DNA from: UBA2965 sp036526135
GTDB taxonomy: Bacteria; Pseudomonadota; Gammaproteobacteria; Pseudomonadales; Azotimanducaceae
Reading direction: 5' to 3'
DNA: 64,000 bases
Assembly (NCBI GenBank): GCA_036526135.1
Contig: DATCZA010000068.1
Coordinates: 62,001 to 126,000, forward strand
This document shows, piece by piece, positions 1 through 8,700 of this stretch. The notes under the pieces were generated by a model. That model worked only from the letters and a program-made list of their open reading frames with translations. It did not search any database and had not been told where the DNA came from. The position numbers and the translations under genes are program-made. The number at the start of each line of letters is the position of its first letter. Position 1 is the first letter of the stretch.

Positions 1-1163
1 GCGTTAAGGCGGATGAAACCCGCCGCGTCGGCCTGATGGTACGCCCCCCCGTCGTCCTCGAAAGTGACGACGTTCGCATCGTACAGGCTCTCCTCCTGCG
101 ACATCCGTCCCACGACGGATACCGCACCCTTGTACAACTTGAGCCTAACCCGACCCGAGACGGGTTTCTGTGATTCGTCTATCAGCGCTTGGAGGACTTT
201 TCTCTCAGGAGACCACCAGTAGCCGTTGTAGATGAGCGTCGCGTACCGGGGCATGAGCTCGTCCTTGAGATGGGTGACTTCCCGGTCCAGCGTGAGGGAC
301 TCGATGGCGCGGTGGGCCTTGAGCAGCAGAGTTCCCCCCGGTGTCTCGTAGCAGCCTCGGGACTTCATCCCGACGAAGCGGTTCTCCACGATGTCGCTGC
401 GACCGATACCGTGGGCGCCCCCCAGGGAATTGAGCCTGGCGAGCAGATCGGCCGGTCCGAGCTTCTCGCCGTCGACGGCCACGGGATCGCCCTGCAGGAA
501 ATCGATCTCGACGAGCTGCGCCTCGTCCGGCGCCTCCTCGGGCGCCACCGTCCAGCGCCACATGTCGGCATCCGCCTCCTGCCAGGGATCTTCTAGGTTG
601 TCGCCTTCGTAGGAGATGTGGAGCAGGTTGGCATCCATGGAGTAAGGAGACTTGGCGCCGCGCTGATAATCCACGGGGATCTGGTGCTGCTCGCAGAACG
701 CCATCAACGCCTCCCGGGAATTGAGATCCCACTCGCGCCACGGCGCGATCACCCGAATGTCCGGATTCAGCGCGTATGCTCCGAGCTCGAAGCGGACCTG
801 GTCGTTGCCCTTGCCGGTTGCTCCGTGAGCGACGGCCTCCGCGCCGGTTTCAGCGGCGATCTCGACGAGACGCTTGGCAATCAGAGGCCGCGCAATGCTC
901 GTCCCGAGCAGGTACTCGCCTTCGTAGAGAGTATTTGCGCGGAACATCGGGTAGACGTAGTCGCGCACGAACTCGTCGCGCAGATCCTCGATGAAGATCT
1001 CCTGCACGCCCATGGCCTGGGCCTTCGCCCTGGCAGGCTCCACCTCCTCACCCTGGCCGATGTCCGCGGTGAACGTCACCACCTCGGCACCATAGGTTTC
1101 CTGCAACCAGCGGCAGATCACGGAGGTATCCAGGCCACCTGAGTATGCCAGCACAATCTTCAT
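1..1163 (-). CDS. argG: Argininosuccinate synthase (3' end outside window)
   Basis: Cytoplasmic enzyme that joins citrulline and aspartate with ATP to make argininosuccinate, the penultimate step of arginine synthesis. The frame is open from an ATG at 1161-1163 to the window edge without a stop. The protein begins MKIVLAYSGGLDTSV, which holds the PP-loop ATP-binding motif SGGLDTS. Further on are ATGKGNDQVRFE and SYEGDNLEDPW, both typical of bacterial ArgG. About 387 residues are visible against a usual length near 400, so only a short C-terminal piece is missing. It is divergent from rnt. argD and argF lie about 2.5 kb away on the other strand. A TAAGAT sequence about 50 bases upstream on the minus strand could be a -10 element, but no good -35 is visible. 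Confidence 0.96.
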   Translation of the reverse strand, partial: MKIVLAYSGGLDTSVICRWLQETYGAEVVTFTADIGQGEEVEPARAKAQAMGVQEIFIEDLRDEFVRDYVYPMFRANTLYEGEYLLGTSIARPLIAKRLVEIAAETGAEAVAHGATGKGNDQVRFELGAYALNPDIRVIAPWREWDLNSREALMAFCEQHQIPVDYQRGAKSPYSMDANLLHISYEGDNLEDPWQEADADMWRWTVAPEEAPDEAQLVEIDFLQGDPVAVDGEKLGPADLLARLNSLGGAHGIGRSDIVENRFVGMKSRGCYETPGGTLLLKAHRAIESLTLDREVTHLKDELMPRYATLIYNGYWWSPERKVLQALIDESQKPVSGRVRLKLYKGAVSVVGRMSQEESLYDANVVTFEDDGGAYHQADAAGFIRLN

Positions 1164-1325
1164 CGTCACGTTTCCCCCGAGTGCGGTCGCCGAGAAAAAA
1201 GGGTCGCAATCTTAAGTAACTTGAGCAGGGCCCGCCAGCCGCCGTCCCGCGGGAAACCCTTCCGGCCGGGTGCCTTCCCGCTTCCGGCGCGCAAAGTCGC
1301 GTCAAAGCCGTGTTAATGTGCCCGC

Positions 1326-1919
1326 ATGGAGATGGCGGATCGTTTTCGGGGTTTTCTGCCGGTGGTGGTCGATCTGGAGACGGGAGGCTTCGATCCCGGC
1401 TCCCACGCCATTCTGGAGATCGCAGCCGTGCAGCTGCGTTTCGATCGCGGGCGGATCGCGCCGGACCGGAAGTGGCATCAGGCCGTGGAGCCCTTCCCGG
1501 GCAGCCGGGTGGAGGCCGCTTCGTTGAAGGTGACCGGCATCGACCTGAAGGATCCCAACCGGCAGGCGGCACCGGAGAACGATGCGTTGAGGGGTCTTTT
1601 CCGGGAAGTGCGCCGGGCCGTGCGAGAAGCCGGCTGCACGCGTGCCATTCTGGTCGCGCACAACGCCGCGTTCGATCAGCAGTTTCTCAACAATGCCCTT
1701 GCGCGCCAGCAGATCAAGCGCAGCCCTTTCCATCCGTTCAGCTTCATCGACACCGCGTCTCTGGCCGCGGTGACTTACGGTCACACGGTGCTCAGCGAAG
1801 CCTGCGCGCGTGCGCACATCGAGTTCGAGCCGGCCCGGGCACACAACGCGCTCTACGACGCCGAGCGAACGGCCGAGCTTTTCTGCGCCATCGTGAACGC
1901 CTGGGGGCGTCCGCGTTGA
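1326..1919 (+). CDS. rnt: Ribonuclease T (DEDDh 3'-5' exoribonuclease)
   Basis: Trims the 3' ends of tRNA and other stable RNAs. The 197-residue protein is one DEDDh exonuclease domain with all catalytic positions visible: D16 and E18 in VVDLETGGFD, D117 in AHNAAFDQQF, and H173 with D178 in AHNALYDAE. Length and the SFIDTASLA segment fit RNase T better than the longer DnaQ or ExoX proteins. The ATG at 1326 was chosen; an in-frame ATG two codons later would remove little. It is convergent with the glutaredoxin gene, separated by only 7 bases. The same two genes are close neighbours in E. coli and relatives, which supports both calls. Confidence 0.95.
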   Translation: MEMADRFRGFLPVVVDLETGGFDPGSHAILEIAAVQLRFDRGRIAPDRKWHQAVEPFPGSRVEAASLKVTGIDLKDPNRQAAPENDALRGLFREVRRAVREAGCTRAILVAHNAAFDQQFLNNALARQQIKRSPFHPFSFIDTASLAAVTYGHTVLSEACARAHIEFEPARAHNALYDAERTAELFCAIVNAWGRPR

Positions 1920-1926
1920 ACGATCG

Positions 1927-2253
1927 TCACTCCGTCTCGGCGGCTTCTTTGATCAGAGGCTCGAGCTCACCCGCCTGGAACATCTCGGTGATGATGTCGC
2001 AGCCTCCGACGAGCTCGCCGCGCACCCAGAGCTGGGGAAAGGTCGGCCAGTTCGCGTAGCCCGGCAGCGCGGCTCTGATTTCCGGGTTGTCGAGGACGTC
2101 CACGTAGGCAAATCGCTCTCCGCAGGCGACCAGGCACTGAACCGTCTGGGCAGAAAATCCGCACTGCGGTGCGCCCGGGCTGCCCTTCATGTAAAGCAGA
2201 ATCGGATGTGTCGCGATCTGCTCCTCTATGGTGGCGATCACTTCTTCGCTCAT
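1927..2253 (-). CDS. grxD: Monothiol glutaredoxin, Grx4 family
   Basis: A small cytoplasmic protein that binds a glutathione-ligated [2Fe-2S] cluster and takes part in iron-sulfur cluster delivery. The 108-residue sequence carries the monothiol active site CGFS at residues 31-34, preceded by the family's GSPGAPQ stretch and followed by SAQTVQCL. The C-terminal half has the WPTFPQLWVRGELVGGCDI region, with the cis-proline and the glycine pair that bind glutathione. The length is normal for the family. It starts at an ATG at 2251-2253 and is divergent from the C-S lyase gene. Confidence 0.96.
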   Translation of the reverse strand: MSEEVIATIEEQIATHPILLYMKGSPGAPQCGFSAQTVQCLVACGERFAYVDVLDNPEIRAALPGYANWPTFPQLWVRGELVGGCDIITEMFQAGELEPLIKEAAETE

Positions 2254-2379
2254 TGCTCGTCAACCCTCGACGCGAATTGCGCTTGGCATGGAATGCCGAC
2301 ATTCTACCCTCCGATCAGGCCGCGCAACAGGGAGCCGGAGCGCAGTCCATCAAGGCGCGGATCGGTGCACGGAGGGAAC

Positions 2380-3558
2380 ATGCCGACCGAAACGGGAACG
2401 AGCGAGTTCGATGTCGAGATCGATCGCACCAACACGTCGAGCTCCAAATGGGACAAGTACGCAGGCCGCGACGTGCTCCCTTTCTGGGTCGCGGACATGG
2501 ATTTCGCCATGCCGTCATTCATCCGCGCGGCCATCGCGGAGCGCCTCGCGCATCCCGTGCTGGGATACACGCGCACTCCTGACGCTGCGGTGCAGGCGTT
2601 CCAGAACTGGCTCGAGCGCTGCTATGGCTGGGAAGTGCCCGAGGAGTGGCTGGTCTGGATACCCGGGGTGGTGACAGGATTCAACCTGGCCGCGCGCGCG
2701 GTGGCCGAGCCCGGGGGCTCCGTTCTCATTCCCACACCCGTCTACTACCCGTTTCTGTCGACCCCCCGCCATGCAGGCCAGGACTCCATCGAGGTCCCGC
2801 TCGTGAGAGACGGCGAGCGATGGGCCATGGACTTCGACGCCATGAGCGCCGCTTGCCGCAACGGGACACGGCTGTTCATGCTGAGCAACCCGCAGAACCC
2901 GACGGGCCGCGCGTATACCGAGGAGGAGCTGTCCGAGCTCGCGGCGTTCTGCCTGCGCCACGACCTCTACCTATGCTCGGACGAGATTCACGCAAGCATC
3001 ATTCTGGCGCCCGAGGCTCGTCACATTCCCATTGCCGCCATCGCTCCGGAAATCGCCGAGCGCACCATCAGCCTTTACGCCGCCACCAAGACCTACAACA
3101 TTCCCGGCCTCGGCTGCGCGGTGGCGGTGATCGCCGATGCGCGCCTGCGACGCGACTTCCGTCGGGCCATGGGGGGGCTCGTCCCGGGTATAGGACCGCT
3201 GGCCTACGCGGCTTCAACCGCTGCCTTTGCAGACGCCAGCGATTGGACGACGCGCCTGATCGACTACCTGCGCGGCAATCACCAGCGCGTGCGCGAGGTG
3301 GTCGGCGAGCGAATGACGCCCGTCGAGGCCACCTATCTCGCCTGGATCGATCTCACCGATCTCGGCTTTGCCGATCCCGCCGCTCGCCTGGAAGCATTCG
3401 GCATTGGTCTTTCCGAAGGGGCGGACTTCGGCGGGGCCGGGTACGTGCGTTTCAACTTCGCCTGCCCTCGATCCCTGCTCGACCGCGGCCTGGCACGCTT
3501 TCGAGATGCGCTCGCCCGGTTGGACGCAGCGCAGAGGGCGGGTGCGTCGCCCGATTGA
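2380..3558 (+). CDS. PatB/MalY-type cystathionine beta-lyase (PLP C-S lyase)
   Basis: Fold type I pyridoxal-phosphate enzyme of the aminotransferase class I/II superfamily. Relatives cleave C-S bonds of cystathionine, cysteine or S-conjugates. The 392-residue protein shows the MalY/PatB signature near the N-terminus (WVADMDFAMP, residues 37-45), the SNPQNPTGR motif (169-177), the PLP-ring aspartate in CSDEIHASI (D201) and the Schiff-base lysine in ATKTYNIPG (K237). The frame is open from further upstream, but the ATG at 2380 has a strong GGAGGGA 3 bases before it and matches the family's N-terminus. The neighbouring argD is separate. The natural substrate cannot be read from the sequence. Confidence 0.9.
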   Translation: MPTETGTSEFDVEIDRTNTSSSKWDKYAGRDVLPFWVADMDFAMPSFIRAAIAERLAHPVLGYTRTPDAAVQAFQNWLERCYGWEVPEEWLVWIPGVVTGFNLAARAVAEPGGSVLIPTPVYYPFLSTPRHAGQDSIEVPLVRDGERWAMDFDAMSAACRNGTRLFMLSNPQNPTGRAYTEEELSELAAFCLRHDLYLCSDEIHASIILAPEARHIPIAAIAPEIAERTISLYAATKTYNIPGLGCAVAVIADARLRRDFRRAMGGLVPGIGPLAYAASTAAFADASDWTTRLIDYLRGNHQRVREVVGERMTPVEATYLAWIDLTDLGFADPAARLEAFGIGLSEGADFGGAGYVRFNFACPRSLLDRGLARFRDALARLDAAQRAGASPD

Positions 3559-3667
3559 ACTGACCACTCCCCTGCAGTACGATTCAGCGTTTTTCCGGGC
3601 AGCAACAGCTGCCTGGAATGGTTTTGGGGAGGCGAAAATCTTCCCTACGACGATCCGCAGGCAGCAC

Positions 3668-4828
3668 ATGACGCACCTCATGAACAACTATGCCCGCCTA
3701 CCCGTGGCGTTCGCCCGGGGTAGCGGCGCGTATCTCGAGGACACGTCCGGAAAGCAGTATCTGGACGCTCTCAGCGGCATCGCCGTCTGCGGCCTGGGGC
3801 ACGCCCATCCCCGGGTCACGCGCGCCATCGCCGAGCAGGCGGAAACGCTTCTCCACACTTCCAACCTCTACGAGGTTCCCCTGCAGGAGCGGCTGGCCGA
3901 TCGGCTCTGCGAGATCTCAGGCATGGACCGGGTCTTCTTCGGCAATTCCGGCGCCGAGGCAAACGAGGCGGCCATCAAGATCGCCCGGCTCTACGGCCAC
4001 AAGCGGGGAGAAAAGCGACCCACCATCGTGGTCGTGGACAACAGCTTTCACGGCCGCACCATGGCAACGCTGACGGCGACGGGAAACCGCAAGGTGCAGG
4101 CGGGCTTCGAGCCCCTGCTGGCCGGATTCGTCCGCGCTCCTTTCGACGACCTGGACTCGGTTCGCGAGATCGCGGGCAACAACGGCGACGTGGTCGCCGT
4201 GATGGTGGAGCCCATTCTCGGCGAGGGGGGCATCATCCTGCCGAACGACGACTATCTTCCCGGGCTGCGAGAGATCTGCGACCAGCATGAGTGGCTGCTC
4301 ATCCTGGACGAGGTCCAGACGGGCAACGGCCGCACCGGCCGCTACTTTGCCTACCAGCACGCCGACGTGCTCCCGGACGTGGTGACGACGGCCAAGGGTC
4401 TCGGCAACGGCGTGCCCATCGGTGCCTGCCTGGCCCGTGGTCAGGCGGCGGAACTGCTGGTCCCGGGCACCCACGGCTCCACGTTCGGCGGCAACCCGCT
4501 GGTCTGCGCCGCGGCCCACGCGGTGCTGGACGCGCTGACGGAAGACGGGCTGATCGAGCGCGCCGCCAGCCTCGGCGAAAGAATCGCAGCCGGCCTGAAG
4601 CAATCCCTGGCCGGCAACAACCGGGTCGTCGACATCCGGGGTCGCGGCCTGATGATCGCGGTGCAGCTCAACGAGCCATGCGGCAGGCTGGTGAAGGCGG
4701 GCCTGGAGGCCGGGATTCTGATCAACGTGACCCGAGACGACACCGTCAGGCTGCTTCCGCCGCTGACTTTGAGCGACGCCGAGGCCGACCAGCTGGTAGA
4801 GCTGGTGAGCGGTCTCGTCTCCGCCTGA
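3668..4828 (+). CDS. argD: Acetylornithine aminotransferase (class III, PLP)
   Basis: Transfers the amino group of glutamate to N-acetylglutamate semialdehyde in arginine synthesis; many ArgD proteins also serve in lysine synthesis. The 386-residue protein has the class III features in order: NSGAEANEAAIKIAR, NSFHGRTMATLTATG, LILDEVQTGNGRTG and the PLP-lysine segment TTAKGLGNGVPIG. The frame is open from 3368, but homologous sequence begins at MTHLMNNYARLPVAF, so the start is the ATG at 3668 or the one at 3680. It is followed 18 bases later by argF, an arrangement that favours ArgD over catabolic AstC or other omega-transaminases. Confidence 0.93.
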   Translation: MTHLMNNYARLPVAFARGSGAYLEDTSGKQYLDALSGIAVCGLGHAHPRVTRAIAEQAETLLHTSNLYEVPLQERLADRLCEISGMDRVFFGNSGAEANEAAIKIARLYGHKRGEKRPTIVVVDNSFHGRTMATLTATGNRKVQAGFEPLLAGFVRAPFDDLDSVREIAGNNGDVVAVMVEPILGEGGIILPNDDYLPGLREICDQHEWLLILDEVQTGNGRTGRYFAYQHADVLPDVVTTAKGLGNGVPIGACLARGQAAELLVPGTHGSTFGGNPLVCAAAHAVLDALTEDGLIERAASLGERIAAGLKQSLAGNNRVVDIRGRGLMIAVQLNEPCGRLVKAGLEAGILINVTRDDTVRLLPPLTLSDAEADQLVELVSGLVSA

Positions 4829-4846
4829 CCCGCGGAACCTGCCACC

Positions 4847-5767
4847 ATGGCCAAGCGCGACTTCCTCACCCTTCTCGACTGTTCCGGCGACGAGCTGAGC
4901 GCGCTCGTGGCGCGAGGCCGGGAACTCAAGCAAAACCTCGCCCGACGTGACCGACCGTTACTCGGGCACACGGCGGTGCTCATCCTCGCCCTGAACTCGA
5001 CCCGCACCCGGGTGGGGTTCGAGACCGGCATGAATCAGCTCGGCGGCCACACCGTCGTTCTCAACCCAGAGGACACCCAGCTCGGCCGCGGCGAGCCTAT
5101 CGAGGACATGGCTCGGGTGCTTTCCGAGATGGTGGACGTGATCATCATTCGAACCCTCGAGCAGACGGACATCGAACGCTTCGCCCGCGCGGCCAGCGTC
5201 CCGGTGATCAACGCCATGAGCGCGAAGTATCATCCCTGTCAGCTGCTCGCCGATGTTCAGACCTTCGAGGAGCTGCGCGGTCCCATCGCGGGGCGCACGG
5301 TGGCGTTCGTGGGCGATGGCCACAACATGTGCCACTCCTACATCAACGCGGCCCGGCAATGGGGCTTCAACCTGAAGATAGCCTGTCCCGAAGGCTACTC
5401 ACCCGACCCCTCGGTGCTCGGCTCCACAAACCGGGCAAGCCTGGTTGAATCCGCCCGGGAGGCCGTGGAGGGAGCCGACCTGGTGGTCACCGACGTCTGG
5501 TCTTCAATGGGCCAGGAGGAGGAAGCCGCCCGGCGCCGCGAGCAGTTCGCGCCGTTCCAGGTCAACGAGACGCTGCTGGACCATGCTCCGGACCACACCG
5601 TCTTCATGCACTGCCTGCCCGCCCATCGGGGCGAAGAGATCAGCGACAAGCTCTTGGACGATCCCCGCTCCGCGGTCTGGCAGGAAGCAGGCAACAGATT
5701 GCACAGCCAGAAGGCGCTGCTCGAGTTTCTGATTCTGGGGGAATTTCCAGGCTCGTCCGGCGGTTGA
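4847..5767 (+). CDS. argF: Ornithine carbamoyltransferase, anabolic
   Basis: Makes citrulline from ornithine and carbamoyl phosphate; its product is the substrate of ArgG. The 306-residue protein carries the carbamoyl-phosphate loop STRTR at 51-55, HPCQ at 129-132, the DVWSSMGQE ornithine-binding segment near 216 and the HCLPAHRGEE loop near 255 with its catalytic cysteine. It starts at the ATG at 4847 and forms a two-gene unit with argD. It ends 26 bases before the convergent DUF1631 gene; no terminator hairpin is visible between them. Confidence 0.96.
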   Translation: MAKRDFLTLLDCSGDELSALVARGRELKQNLARRDRPLLGHTAVLILALNSTRTRVGFETGMNQLGGHTVVLNPEDTQLGRGEPIEDMARVLSEMVDVIIIRTLEQTDIERFARAASVPVINAMSAKYHPCQLLADVQTFEELRGPIAGRTVAFVGDGHNMCHSYINAARQWGFNLKIACPEGYSPDPSVLGSTNRASLVESAREAVEGADLVVTDVWSSMGQEEEAARRREQFAPFQVNETLLDHAPDHTVFMHCLPAHRGEEISDKLLDDPRSAVWQEAGNRLHSQKALLEFLILGEFPGSSGG

Positions 5768-5793
5768 TTTCAAGCCGGAGGACGGCTGGGCGA

Positions 5794-8700
5794 TTACCGC
5801 AGCGGGATCGCGCTCTGGGCATCCATGCCCTGCAGGTAGTCCACCCCGATCTCGGCCAGCCGGGCGCGGACCTCCTCGTCCTCGACGAACTCCGCGATGG
5901 TCTTCTTGCCCATGTAGTGACCGATCTCGTTGATCGAGCGAACCACGGCGTAGTCGCCGGGATTGGCCGCGATCTCCCGGACGAACACGTCGTCGATCTT
6001 CACGTAGTCTACGGGCAGGCGGCGCAGGTAGGCATAGGACGCGCGGCCCGACCCGAAGTCCTCCAGGGCGAAACGGCAGCCGATGATCTTCATGCGGTTC
6101 ATGAACTCCACCGCGTTCTCGATGTTGGCAACCGCCACCGACTCGGTGATCTCGAAGCAGATCTTGCTGGTCGGGACCTGGCAGGCGGAGAACCGCTCCA
6201 GAACGAAGTCCGAGAACGTCGGCTCGTTCAGCGAGCGATCCGACAGCCGGATCGCGAAACCGCCGAAATGATCCAGGCTGTCCTTGTGAGCCGCCATCCA
6301 GTCGAGACACCAGGCCACAGTCCAGCGGTCCAGGGCGGGCATGCGTTCGTGGCTTTCCGCCGCATCCTGGAATTTCTCGGGGGCCATGATCCCACCTTCC
6401 TCGTCGCGCATGGTCAGCTGCACTTCGTAGTGCGTATCGACGCCGTTGCGCGCGCCGCTCATCGGGGCGATCTGGCGGAAACTCACGATAAGGCCCTCAC
6501 CGGCCATGGCTTCATCCAGCCTGAAGGCCCACGCGGCTTCCCCGTGGCGCCGCAGCTGCGCAATCTCCCCGATCTCGAACTCCTTGATCTGATTGCGACC
6601 CGACAGCCTGGCCGCCCGGCATGCCCTTTCGGCATAGTGCATGACCGCATTTGCCGACTCGGACTGCGTATCCATACTCACCAGCCCGATGCTGGCGGAA
6701 AGCGCCTGCTGGCCGCTGCTCACGCGCAAGGGATCGTCGCCGAGCGCCTTGAGGATCTGCTCGGCAATTTCCATCGCGGCCGGCCCGCTCGTGCGTTCGA
6801 GAAGAATGCCGAAGCGGTCCGCGTCGACGCGGCCGATGTCCGCCGGCCGACCAATGAGCGCCCTGGTCAGAACGTCCGCGGCGCCCTTTAGCAGCTCGTC
6901 GGCGCCCGCATCTCCCGTATCCGACCGCACCGCCTCGACGCCTTCCAAGTCGATGAGCATCAGGGCGTGATCCACGCCATCCGCCCTCGACCTCTTCAGA
7001 GCCTTGTCGAGCCGCCGCTCGAACTCCCGCCGGTTGACGAGCTGCGTCAGCGCATCCCGACCGGACTGGTCGGCAAGCCTGCCGTGCACGGTCTCCAGCA
7101 TCCGTTCCGCCGCGCGCTCCACGAGCGGCATGTCGAAGTCGCTCAGCAGGGTCATCCGAGCTTCGTGCAGGTTGTCCGCCATCTCGGTCAGCGTGAGTTC
7201 CCGCTCCTTCCTCCCGTTGCGGTTGGCCAGAACAAAGCCGCTCGACTCATCGCCGACGAAGGCCACGACCAGAATCAATGGGCGTCCCTGGGCGTCATCC
7301 GTGGCGATCCAGTCCCCCGCCTGCAGGGTCCGGGCTCGGCTCAGCGACTTGGCCCAGCTCCGCTGCATTTCCTGTTGCGCGGCTTCGAGTTCCGCATCCG
7401 ACTCCGGAAGAAGCCTGGCAATGCCCAGCGCGTCCGCCACGCCGTCCGCCGCAACGCTGACGGTCTTGACGGGTGCCGGCTTGCCGTCGGCCTTCGCCCG
7501 CAACACCTTCGCGATGTCGAGAAGCAGAGGCTTGCGCAGACCCGGATCGAAGGAGATGCTGATCAGGCCGTCGGCAACCTGCCGCAGCAGCTGCTTGAGG
7601 TCGGAGGCGTCCCTGCCGCCCTGCTCGGGCTCGGCGACGAACTCGGCCCACAGCCGTTCGATGACGGCGACCCGCTCCTCCCACTGAGCGCTTCCCGCAC
7701 CCATTCGCAGGCAGGTATGTACCATCAGGTTGCGCCACCCGGGATTCAGCAGCTTGAGTATCGGCTCCGGGACCTCTTTGCCCGCCATCTTCGGAGCCAA
7801 GGCATTCACGACCGCTTTTCGAGCCCGGGTCAGGCGCTGCTGTCCCTCGCTGGCGCGCACGATGCGCTCCATGTTCCCACGGTAGTTCCGGATCTGCTCA
7901 TCCACCAGCGGATTCAGCTCGGCGACCGCCTCTTCAAAGATGCCGCCGTCCCCGGAGTAGCCGTCTGCGACACGCTCCACGAGCGCATCCACGCGACCGC
8001 TCAGCTCACGCGCCTTCGCTTCCCGGGAATCCGCGATGCCGCTGAGACGGGCAAGCTGATTGAGCATGATCTCGGCCGGGTGGGGCCGGTCGGGATCCCC
8101 TCCAGGGAAACCAGGGTTGTGTACCGCCAGCTTGTAGAGAGTCACTTCCAGGCGCCGGACCCAGTTCAAGCTGCCTTGGCTCAAGAACCGGTCCTCACAG
8201 ATGGAGTCGATGAGGCTTTCGAGCACCCGAAAACGGTCCAGGTCACTCTCGCCGAGGCTTCTGTCGCCGTCGGCCGCACCCAGCTCCTGCACCAGGCGCT
8301 GACAAACGGTGGCCCGGTCGCCTTGACCTCCCGGCCCCAGCGCGCCCAGCACCCGGAGGATCTCCTCGCTGCCGAACGGGTTGGCTGCGCCGCCCCCGGC
8401 TGCCTGCCGCGGTTCGCCCCCCTCGCCTTCAAGCTGCTGCCTGGCGACGCGCTCGAGTTTCACAATGCTGCGGGCAGTGGCGTAGACCTCGCGCGGCGCG
8501 GGGCCAACCTGCTCCGCTTCCGGCTCATCGTGCGTAGCCAGCTTCACGCCCACCGCGGCTTCCTCCTCGGCGTCCGGCTCGTCGCCGGAAGCCTCGCCGT
8601 GCCGGGCGGACCCCGGTACGTATTCGTGAAGCGTCAGGTCGTCGTCGCGGGCCGGCTCCTGGAGAGCGCTGATCGCTTCGAGGGCTTCTTCCGTAGGAAA

